Below are positions 14,164 through 20,478 of a stretch of DNA of 20,478 nt, in pieces. The translations under genes and the position numbers were made by a program. The notes beneath the pieces were generated by a model. That model did not search any database, was not told the origin of the DNA, and worked only from the letters and a program-made list of their open reading frames with translations. How positions within the stretch are numbered: the stretch's first letter is position 1; every line of letters begins with the position of its first letter. Source of the stretch: Gracilibacillus alcaliphilus (lineage in GTDB: Bacteria > Bacillota > Bacilli > Bacillales > Amphibacillaceae); contig NZ_JAFBFA010000054.1 of NCBI RefSeq assembly GCF_016909015.1, positions 1-20,478 on the forward strand. Reading direction: 5' to 3'.

Positions 14164-14541
14164 GTTTGGATAAATTTTTTTAGCCAACACCATGAAAAAA
14201 GTAATTTTATAGAAGCAAAACCAAACCTTTATGGCGAAAGCCAAGTTGTTGAACCGTTCACACGTCTTCTATCTCAAACTTCAAGTAGACCCAAGATGCT
14301 AAATGGGCCTCCAACCTCAATGACAAGTTTCGCTAAGGAGTAGTCAGTATAAAGTCCTTCACATGGCCTTAGCAAAACTTAATGATGAAATACCTATCTC
14401 TTTTTTGTGAAAGGTCTCATTTATAGGATATAGGAAAAATTAGTAATTGAATGAGCCTTTAGATATCGTTTAAAGACCTATATTTCCAATTTTGGCAAGA
14501 TAACGTTTAGTTGTCTCTTTTATGATAAACCTATTAGGGGA
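14164..14541. other. Gene-free stretch, possible degenerate or repeated sequence
   Basis: No convincing gene is seen. A 66-codon open frame ends at 14343, but its start lies inside the groESL terminator. Around 14235-14345 the sequence is less AT-rich than the rest and open in more than one frame on both strands (minus-strand reading gives LAKLVIEVGGPFSILGLLEV before a stop), which hints at a conserved non-coding repeat or mobile remnant. I cannot identify it. Confidence 0.35.
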
Positions 14542-14810
14542 TGTTCAAAAAGTCCAAACAAAATGACATATTGAATGTCGGAGTGACGATAGGGGAATCG
14601 CTACTAAGTTTGTCCAAATGTAGAAGTCAACATTATCCTGCGTAAGTGCGTTACTCTAAGCTGTGCCGCCTTGAGTTTTCGACGTATAGGATGTACTAAT
14701 GCAGGCGTTATGCTTATAGTCTGCTGAAACAAAGGACATACTAATATCGGAGTTGCAACATGATATTAGGTGTTTAGCCAATAGGTCCCTTTTACCGAAC
14801 TTTTTGAACA
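14542..14810. mobile_element. 269-bp element with inverted ends (MITE-like), non-coding
   Basis: The left end TGTTCAAAAAGTCC (from 14542) and right end GAACTTTTTGAACA (to 14810) are inverted repeats, with 11 exact outer bases. The interior has no reading frame of note, but has an internal palindrome CTAATATC (14741-14748) with GATATTAG (14762-14769). No transposase is present, so it would need one supplied elsewhere. A clear target duplication was not found. A 45-bp copy of the same ends occurs at 9512-9556, which shows this is a family. Its right end lies 33 bp before the next start codon. Confidence 0.7.
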
Positions 14811-14819
14811 CGCAATATT
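14791..14819 (+). promoter_or_regulatory. Possible promoter at the right end of the element
   Basis: TTTACC (14791-14796) and AATATT (14814-14819) are 17 bases apart, 4 of 6 matches each. If real, the element's right end supplies the -35 box for the AbrB-like pair. A weak candidate. Confidence 0.25.
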
Positions 14820-14843
14820 ATGAAAGAAAGGCGAGGAAGGCAG

Positions 14844-15299
14844 ATGAAAACTACTGGTATAAAGAAGAAAATAATTAATGGAAGAGTCGTTATTCCTTAC
14901 CAAATTCGGGAAATGTATCGGCTTGAGAATGGTGATCAAGTGCATCTCCGTTTAGAAGGCAGTCAGATTATTATTACGAAGCCAGATCAAGAGTTAACTA
15001 ATACCGATGTACTATCAAAAATCGATGAATTAGGACGAGTACGTATTCCGGCTTACATGAGAGATTATTTGCGTATTTCGACAAAACAGCCCATTGTCAT
15101 TTCCATGGAAGGTAATCATATCGTGATTGAATGTGCACAAATCAGGTGTGCAGTAACAGGGAATTTTGACAGTGACATTTATTATGTTGGCAATGGTAAT
15201 ATTCCAGTGAGTTTGGAAGGTGCGGAAAAACTTCTAAAAGAAATACAAGAAAAAAAGCTGAGCGTGAGTACAGGACAAGGAAGGCGGGGAGATAAATGA
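14844..15299 (+). CDS. AbrB-type regulator with two fused DNA-binding domains (first of pair)
   Basis: The 151-residue protein carries two SpoVT/AbrB swapped-hairpin domains in one chain: residues 1-47 (MKTTGIKKKIINGRVVIPYQIR) and about 55-97 (VLSKIDELGRVRIPAYMRDYL), followed by a segment like the AbrB C-terminal domain (102-136, CAVTG then VSLEGAEKLLKEIQ). AbrB itself has one such DNA-binding domain in about 95 residues and pairs as a dimer; here two may form an internal pseudo-dimer. The first domain has ING in place of DELG. ATG 14820 is possible but GAGGAAGG just ahead favours ATG 14844, which also gives the AbrB-like start MKTTGI. The stop overlaps the next gene as ATGA. It is probably a DNA-binding regulator; its targets are unknown, the surface-protein gene downstream being one guess. 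Confidence 0.85.
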   Translation: MKTTGIKKKIINGRVVIPYQIREMYRLENGDQVHLRLEGSQIIITKPDQELTNTDVLSKIDELGRVRIPAYMRDYLRISTKQPIVISMEGNHIVIECAQIRCAVTGNFDSDIYYVGNGNIPVSLEGAEKLLKEIQEKKLSVSTGQGRRGDK

Positions 15300-15715
15300 A
15301 ACCAATTGGAGTCGTTAAAAAAGTGGATGAACTAGGCAGACTGGTTATCCCTTCTTTAATCAGGGACAGCTTTCATATGGAAGTAGGAGACTTGTGGGCC
15401 TGCTCTTATAAGCGCAGCTATCTTTTACTTGAACCTGCAGAAGAAAAAAGTATCAATTCACGAACGATCGATCGTTTAGGCCGGTTACTGATTCCCCATC
15501 AAATCCGGCAGGAATATCTATTGGAACCAGGAGATTACGTTGAATTTTTTGAAGTCGAAGGCAAGATTGCCTTAAAAAAAATAACCAAAACCAGCTGCCA
15601 AGTTACAGGTGAAACTGGAGTTCCTGTTTATTATCTTGCAGATAATAAGATTCAAGTAAGTGAAAAGGGATTGGATATACTTTATCAGGATGTAAAGACA
15701 TTGTTAAATAAATAA
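15296..15715 (+). CDS. AbrB-type regulator with two fused DNA-binding domains (second of pair)
   Basis: The 139-residue protein repeats the architecture of the preceding gene: AbrB domain 1 at residues 2-48 (IGVVKKVDELGRLVIPSLIR), domain 2 at about 54-96 (SRTIDRLGRLLIPHQIRQEY), and an AbrB-like C-terminal part at 100-136 (SCQVTGETGVPVYYL, then IQVSEKGLDILYQDV). Domain 1 keeps the classic VDELGRLVIP signature and domain 2 has IDRLGRLLIP. The ATG overlaps the TGA of the upstream gene, so the pair is translationally coupled and may form a hetero-oligomer. The two proteins look like diverged duplicates of each other. A short hairpin terminator follows. The regulatory targets are unknown. Confidence 0.85.
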   Translation: MKPIGVVKKVDELGRLVIPSLIRDSFHMEVGDLWACSYKRSYLLLEPAEEKSINSRTIDRLGRLLIPHQIRQEYLLEPGDYVEFFEVEGKIALKKITKTSCQVTGETGVPVYYLADNKIQVSEKGLDILYQDVKTLLNK

Positions 15716-15763
15716 TAGCGTTTAGAATAAAGAAAAATACTAGGGGAAATAATGAAAAATAAG

Positions 15764-15794
15764 ACTTTCGTATGATGCGGGCGGAAGTTTTTTT
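15764..15794 (+). terminator. Terminator after the AbrB-like pair
   Basis: ACTTTCG (15764-15770) pairs with CGGAAGT (15782-15788) with one T-G pair, then TTTTTTT to 15794. Confidence 0.7.
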
Positions 15795-16209
15795 AGGTAC
15801 TATGATTTATTTTTATATAATATAAATATTTTATATAGATATGGATGTTTTATCAAGTACGTGTAATATGCCTCTTTTTGCTGGAAAAAGGAGGATCCTT
15901 AAGGAGAATGTACTTTTATGTTTTGGCATGCTGTATCTTCATGGTTTAAACAATAAAATAAGAATTTCTGCAGTAAATGACAATAATTTTGTGTTTAACT
16001 AAATTTTACATATGGTAGATTATTAGTCCTATATGTATACCCTAATATTCCTTTTGTGTTTAGTTTTATGAAAGCAGCCCGTGTTTATATTAATAGGTAA
16101 CTATATTTTATTATAGAGAGGAGTTATCTATGAAAAAACACGTAATTCTGTTTTAAGTATTCTTTTTTTATATTACTGATTAATCAACACTGGTAGGGAG
16201 GAATATGTA
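15795..16209. other. AT-rich leader region ahead of the surface-protein gene
   Basis: A very AT-rich tract (about 15800-15845) is followed by two ribosome-binding-site-like sequences. One, AAGGAG at 15901-15906, precedes a 12-codon frame (15918-15956, MFWHAVSSWFKQ). No promoter stands out and no c-di-GMP riboswitch fold was found. The stretch is long for a simple spacer, so regulatory elements are likely but not identified. Confidence 0.4.
16130..16156 (+). other. Eight-codon leader frame or decayed small secreted-peptide gene
   Basis: AGAGAGGAG (16115-16123) stands six bases before ATG 16130, an excellent translation start, but the frame MKKHVILF stops at once with TAA. Reading on in the same frame gives VFFFYITD before a second stop, so together it looks like a signal-peptide start broken by a stop codon. 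It may be a leader peptide for the downstream gene or a remnant. Confidence 0.3.
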
Positions 16210-19200
16210 TTGCGAATTAAAAAAAGTACGGCAAGCCAAGTTTTTAATATGTTTGCTATCACTCTTTTGCTTTTCTCTACTTTATTATCTGCATTCCCAC
16301 AGAACGTAGTTTATGCAGAAGGTGATGATAGGTATGAAGACAGTGAAAATGAAGATGGAAACGGATCCACTCGTAACGAAAAAGAAGGGAGGGAATATGA
16401 TAGAGCAAATGTCGATAAAAGAGTAACCTGGTCTGGAGAAAATCCAGGTGAGTACTTTATTGATTTGACGATAAAAGGAAAAACCGTCGCTTCAGACGAA
16501 ACAACGGATATTGTGCTTGTCTATGATAACTCGAATAGTATGGCAACGAACAATCGAGTTACTACTGCAAGAGAAGCAACGATTGATTTTGTAAATAGGC
16601 TATTAACTCCTGATAATGAGAACTTTCAGATAGCCCTTGTTACTTATGGTAGTGCGGTGTTTGATGGAAGATATCGTAGCTGGATGTCACAACCAGGAAA
16701 TACAGATAATCTATCCCACAAAACATTAACATTAAATGCTGCTAATATTACAGGACAGATTCCAAGTAATATACCGACAGATAGAGGGAATACTTATCAT
16801 GGCGGAACTTTCACGGAACAGGCTTTAGAAGAGGCTGGTAATATTCTAGCTGGTAGTAATGCAGATAATAAAATAATTATCACAATTACTGACGGAGCAC
16901 CTACCATTAGCTACAATCCTAGTGGAGATGTAATAGGAAATGGAACAAGCTTCACTTTTAGTGGAGGTAACCACGGTACAGGTGCTATTAGCATGGCAAA
17001 CCAGCTTAAAAATAACTATGAGTTATATACCATTGCAGTAGAATTAGGTGATGGTGATTCAAATGCTAATGCCTCAAGATCAGATATAGAAGGGGTTATA
17101 AATGGTATCTCTTCATCCTCAGATCATACTTACTATGCTGATGAGGTTGCGCAAATGGCTGCCTATTTACAAGAAATAGCTTCAACATTGGATCAGCAGT
17201 CAGTCGTTGATGGTTCTGTTGTAGACCCAATGGGAGAAATGTTCAATTTAAAAGGTGTGGATAATTTTACAGCTGCATCAGATGCGAGTCTCTCAGATGG
17301 AAACTACTATTTAGGTGCCTCTGACCCGAAACTATTAGAAGGTGTATCTATTTCAACTGATGGACAAACAATTAATATGAATGGTTTGAACTTAGGGGCA
17401 GATGAGGAAGTAACCTTGCGTTATAAAGTTCAAATAGACACAGACAACGAGAATTTCCAAGTAGATGAGCTTTATCGAACAAATGGGGAAACAACCTTAA
17501 CACCGAGAAGTTCTCATCCAGATGAAAAGAATACATTCCCGGAACCATCAGCTTCAGCAACAGGAACTAGTGTTTCTGGTGAAAAGACATGGCAGGATAA
17601 CAATTCGGTCAATCTTAGACCAGATGATATTGAAATTAAACTGATGCGAGATATTAATGGAAATCCGGTAGAAGTTGATAATGCAACGGTAACACCTGCG
17701 GCAGATGGTGCTTGGACATATGAATTTCCAAATCAAATTAAGTTTGATAGTCAAGGAAATATCATTGATTACTATGTGGAAGAAGTAGAAGTCCCAGGCT
17801 ATGAAACACAATATGGTGATAATAAGCTGGATATTACTAACATATTAATCTCTAATCCCGAAATTAGTTTAGATAAGGAAGCCAATCGTGATGACCTTGT
17901 AGTAGACGAACAGATTGGTTATACATTTACGGTGGAGAACACGGGAAATGTACCTCTTTCTAATGTTCATTTAACAGATGAGCTAGAGAATATTAGTGAC
18001 ATCAGTTATTTGACAATTAATGGCGAAGAGATTGAAAATCCGGAATCTATTACATTAGAGCCTGGTGATGTATTAGTCGCAGAAGCAACATATACTATCA
18101 CCCAAGCAGATGTGGATAAAGGTCAAGTAGTCAATCATGCAACAGTGACAGGAACTTCACCAAGTGATGAAGAAGTAACAGATGAGGATGAAGCAAAAGT
18201 TCCACAGGAATTGAATCCGGGAATAGAATTAATTAAGATCAGTGATAAAGAATCTGTTTCTGAAGTAGGAGATGTCATAACTTATTCTTTTGAAGTCAGA
18301 AACACTGGAAATGTCACACTAAATGATATTCTATTAGATGACCCGATGTTAGGTGGAGCAATTGACTTAGAAACAACGACACTAGCACCCGGAGAAATAA
18401 CAAAGGTAGCTGCAGAGTACACTGTAACGCAAGAAGATATAAACAGTGGAGCAATTGAAAACGTGGCGACTGTAGAAGGAACTCCACCAGGTTATGATCC
18501 GGAAGATCCAGACAGTCCTGAAAAGCCTCGTGATGAAGATGAAGAAATAGTTTCAACAGAACGAGACCCAGCAATTTCACTAGTGAAAGAAGCAGATCGG
18601 GATGATCTTCTAGAAGGTGAAGATATAAACTATACCTTTACTGCAACAAACACTGGAAATGTCACACTAAAAAATGTGACAATTGAAGATGTGTTAGAAG
18701 GTATCAGTGACATACGTTACGTATCAATCAACGGTGAAAGCATAGATAACCCAGAATCCATAACTCTTGAACCAGGCGACGTTTTAGTAGCTGAAGCAAG
18801 TTATAGAATCACGCAAGAAGACGTTGATACTGGCCAAGTTGTGAACCATGCAACAGTAACGGGTGATGATCCGAATGATGAACCTGTAACAGATGACGAT
18901 AGAGCATTGGTGCCTCATGATCCAAATGCGGATATCAGTTTAGAGAAAACGAGTGATCTAGTCGAAGTTACAGAAGCTGGTCAAGTTATCGAATATACAT
19001 TTATTGTGAGAAACACAGGAGATGTAACATTAACAGACATTGTTGTAGATGATCCAATGATTGAGGCAGATATTGAGCTTGAATCAACGACATTAGCACC
19101 TGGAGAAACAACAAAAGGAACTGCGACCTATGAAGTAACAGAAGCAGATCTTGAAAATGGAAATATCACTAACGTAGCGACGGTTACGGGAAATCCTCCA

Positions 19201-20478
19201 AATCCAGAGGATGAACCACCTACCGAAGAGGATGAAAATATCGTCCCTGTTGGAAGCATCGATCTTTTGAAAACAAGTAATGTAGATGCAATCACCGAAG
19301 TAGGACAAGAAGTAACCTATACGTTTGAAGTAACAAATACTGGTGAAGTAACATTAAATGATGTACAAGTTAATGACCCGATGCTAGGTGGGGAAATCAC
19401 ACTTGACAAAACAACATTGGAACCAGGAGAAACAACAGAAGGAACAGCTGTATATGTAGTAACGGAAGAAGATATTGTTAACGAAGGAATTACAAATACA
19501 GCAACAGCAACAGGAAATACACCTGAAGATACGCCTGTGGAAGATGAAGATACAGATAATTTAGGAAAAGCAAGCATTAATCTTGTGAAAACAAGTAATG
19601 TGGAAGAGATTACAGAAGTAGGACAAGAAGTAACGTACACGTTTGAAGTAACAAATACAGGCGATGTTACGTTAGAAAATGTCCAAGTCAATGACCCAAT
19701 GCTAGGTGGGGAAATTACACTTAGCGAAACCACATTAGAGCCTGGAGAAAACACAACAGGAACAGCTGTATATACAGTAACGCAAGCCGATTTAAATAAT
19801 GGTGGCATTACCAATACAGCAACAACAACAGGAGAAACACCTGAAGGAATAACAGTAGACGACGAAGATGATGATGAGATACCTGCAGTTCAAACGCCAG
19901 ATATTTCATTAGTGAAAGAGGCTGATCCAGAAGAACTTGTGGTAGGGCAGGGAATCACGTATACCTTTACTGTAACAAATACTGGAAATGTCACTTTGAA
20001 CAATGTTCAAATTACAGATCCATTAGAGGGCCTAAGTGATATTCGCTATCTATCTATTAATGGAGAATCCATCGCTGCGTTGAATCTATCAAAAGCATTA
20101 ATAACAAGCTTGACGATGGAAACTCAATCTTTGATTGTACTGGAACCAGGTGACGTACTAGTTGCAGAAGCAACATACACCGTAACCCAAGCAGATGTTG
20201 ACCGTGGCGTATTAGAAAATACGGCAACAGTAGAAGGAACTTCATCACATGATGAAAAGGTAACGGATGAAGATGATGTTGTTATTGAACATGATCCAAA
20301 TCCAGCAATCAGCTTGGAGAAGACAAGTGATGTAGAAGAAGTTACAGAAGCCGGGCAAGTGGTTACTTACACATTTGAGGTGATAAACACGGGTGATGTA
20401 ACCTTGACAGATATTGTGGTAGATGATCCAAGAATTGATGGAGCCATTGAATTAGAAACAACGACCTTGGCACCAGGA
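16210..20478 (+). CDS. Large secreted repeat-rich surface adhesin with vWA and Cna-B domains (3' end outside window)
   Basis: The 1423 visible codons are open to the window end. The start is TTG 16210, eight bases after AGGGAGG (16195-16201); the frame has a stop at 16177, and the nearby ATG 16205 is in another frame. Residues 1-36 form a signal peptide (basic start, LLLFSTLLS core, cleavage after VYA). An acidic spacer follows. A von Willebrand A domain (about 97-300) has a complete metal site: DNSNS (D106, S108, S110), T200 in HGGT and D228 in TDGAPT. A Cna-B domain (455-544) has the isopeptide candidates K459, E524 or E525, and N544. From 549 on, Ig-like repeats of DUF11 type continue to the end. 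Such proteins are usually fixed to the wall by a C-terminal sorting signal, not visible here. Role inferred: attachment to surfaces or other cells. The exact ligand is unknown. Confidence 0.88.
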   Translation, partial: MRIKKSTASQVFNMFAITLLLFSTLLSAFPQNVVYAEGDDRYEDSENEDGNGSTRNEKEGREYDRANVDKRVTWSGENPGEYFIDLTIKGKTVASDETTDIVLVYDNSNSMATNNRVTTAREATIDFVNRLLTPDNENFQIALVTYGSAVFDGRYRSWMSQPGNTDNLSHKTLTLNAANITGQIPSNIPTDRGNTYHGGTFTEQALEEAGNILAGSNADNKIIITITDGAPTISYNPSGDVIGNGTSFTFSGGNHGTGAISMANQLKNNYELYTIAVELGDGDSNANASRSDIEGVINGISSSSDHTYYADEVAQMAAYLQEIASTLDQQSVVDGSVVDPMGEMFNLKGVDNFTAASDASLSDGNYYLGASDPKLLEGVSISTDGQTINMNGLNLGADEEVTLRYKVQIDTDNENFQVDELYRTNGETTLTPRSSHPDEKNTFPEPSASATGTSVSGEKTWQDNNSVNLRPDDIEIKLMRDINGNPVEVDNATVTPAADGAWTYEFPNQIKFDSQGNIIDYYVEEVEVPGYETQYGDNKLDITNILISNPEISLDKEANRDDLVVDEQIGYTFTVENTGNVPLSNVHLTDELENISDISYLTINGEEIENPESITLEPGDVLVAEATYTITQADVDKGQVVNHATVTGTSPSDEEVTDEDEAKVPQELNPGIELIKISDKESVSEVGDVITYSFEVRNTGNVTLNDILLDDPMLGGAIDLETTTLAPGEITKVAAEYTVTQEDINSGAIENVATVEGTPPGYDPEDPDSPEKPRDEDEEIVSTERDPAISLVKEADRDDLLEGEDINYTFTATNTGNVTLKNVTIEDVLEGISDIRYVSINGESIDNPESITLEPGDVLVAEASYRITQEDVDTGQVVNHATVTGDDPNDEPVTDDDRALVPHDPNADISLEKTSDLVEVTEAGQVIEYTFIVRNTGDVTLTDIVVDDPMIEADIELESTTLAPGETTKGTATYEVTEADLENGNITNVATVTGNPPNPEDEPPTEEDENIVPVGSIDLLKTSNVDAITEVGQEVTYTFEVTNTGEVTLNDVQVNDPMLGGEITLDKTTLEPGETTEGTAVYVVTEEDIVNEGITNTATATGNTPEDTPVEDEDTDNLGKASINLVKTSNVEEITEVGQEVTYTFEVTNTGDVTLENVQVNDPMLGGEITLSETTLEPGENTTGTAVYTVTQADLNNGGITNTATTTGETPEGITVDDEDDDEIPAVQTPDISLVKEADPEELVVGQGITYTFTVTNTGNVTLNNVQITDPLEGLSDIRYLSINGESIAALNLSKALITSLTMETQSLIVLEPGDVLVAEATYTVTQADVDRGVLENTATVEGTSSHDEKVTDEDDVVIEHDPNPAISLEKTSDVEEVTEAGQVVTYTFEVINTGDVTLTDIVVDDPRIDGAIELETTTLAPG
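17854..20478 (+). repeat. Tandem Ig-like repeat array in the adhesin, eight units seen
   Basis: Unit starts: 17854, 18214, 18565, 18925, 19249, 19567, 19894 and 20299 (last one cut). Two types occur. Type A (units 1, 3, 7; about 120 residues) has KEA.RDDL-like starts, a SDIRYLSINGESI insert and LEPGDVLVAEA. Type B (units 2, 4, 5, 6, 8; about 106-117 residues) has KTSDVEEVTE-like starts, DPMLGG and TTLAPGETT. The order is A B A B B B A B. Units 5 and 6 are nearly identical over long DNA stretches, a recent duplication. Units are joined by acidic linkers (such as VTDEDE). Confidence 0.88.

Noticed and set aside
14143..14343. 66-codon frame after groEL
   Set aside because: The start lies within the groESL terminator stem and there is no ribosome binding site.
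15795..16209. c-di-GMP riboswitch ahead of the adhesin
   Set aside because: The conserved loop motifs of class I and II aptamers were not found.
19317..19814. Long minus-strand open frames inside the adhesin and inside groEL
   Set aside because: They are shadows of strongly coding plus-strand frames, with valine-serine-threonine rich translations typical of the reverse complement.
17854..20478. CRISPR array or simple satellite
   Set aside because: Units are over 300 bases, diverged, and form one continuous reading frame of Ig-like domains.

Overview
The window reads as chromosomal DNA of a low-GC Gram-positive bacterium in the family Bacillaceae. The gene order (end of an rRNA operon with Met and Asp tRNAs, thiL-tsaE-tsaB-rimI-tsaD, an ABC-F gene on the opposite strand, rex, ydiK-ydiL, groES-groEL) matches, as I recall it, the rrnE to groESL part of the Bacillus subtilis chromosome. 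The genus cannot be named from the sequence alone.

Layout. Bases 1-306 hold the 3' part of a 5S rRNA gene, an initiator tRNA-Met, a tRNA-Asp and a terminator. A 154-residue protein of unknown function follows (514-978). Bases 1090-4687 are a tightly overlapping operon for thiamine pyrophosphate synthesis (ThiL), the tRNA t6A modification complex (TsaE, TsaB, TsaD) and an N-acetyltransferase (RimI). Bases 4877-7073 are a purine salvage unit: promoter, guanine-class riboswitch, xpt and pbuX. Bases 7183-7509 contain five exact DnaA boxes plus near-matches, just beyond the 3' end of the ABC-F gene. The ABC-F gene (7563-9491, minus) and rex (9755-10393, plus) diverge from a region with a Rex operator and a 45-bp palindromic repeat. 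Next come a strongly structured gene-free stretch, ydiK and ydiL (minus), and the CIRCE-controlled groES-groEL operon.

From 14 kb onward the window turns accessory. A gene-free stretch contains a 269-bp element with inverted ends of the same family as the 45-bp repeat at 9.5 kb. It ends 33 bp before a pair of overlapping genes whose products each carry two fused AbrB-type DNA-binding domains and an AbrB-like C-terminus. About 500 bp further on, a very large secreted surface protein starts with TTG at 16210 and runs off the window. It has a signal peptide, a von Willebrand A domain with a full metal site, a Cna-B domain and at least eight tandem Ig-like repeats of two alternating types.

The left 14 kb is housekeeping with conserved order. 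The most noteworthy parts are the DnaA-box cluster, the two-size repeat family, the fused-domain AbrB pair beside the adhesin, the riboswitch expression platform, and the structured element lying where B. subtilis has tatAy-tatCy.
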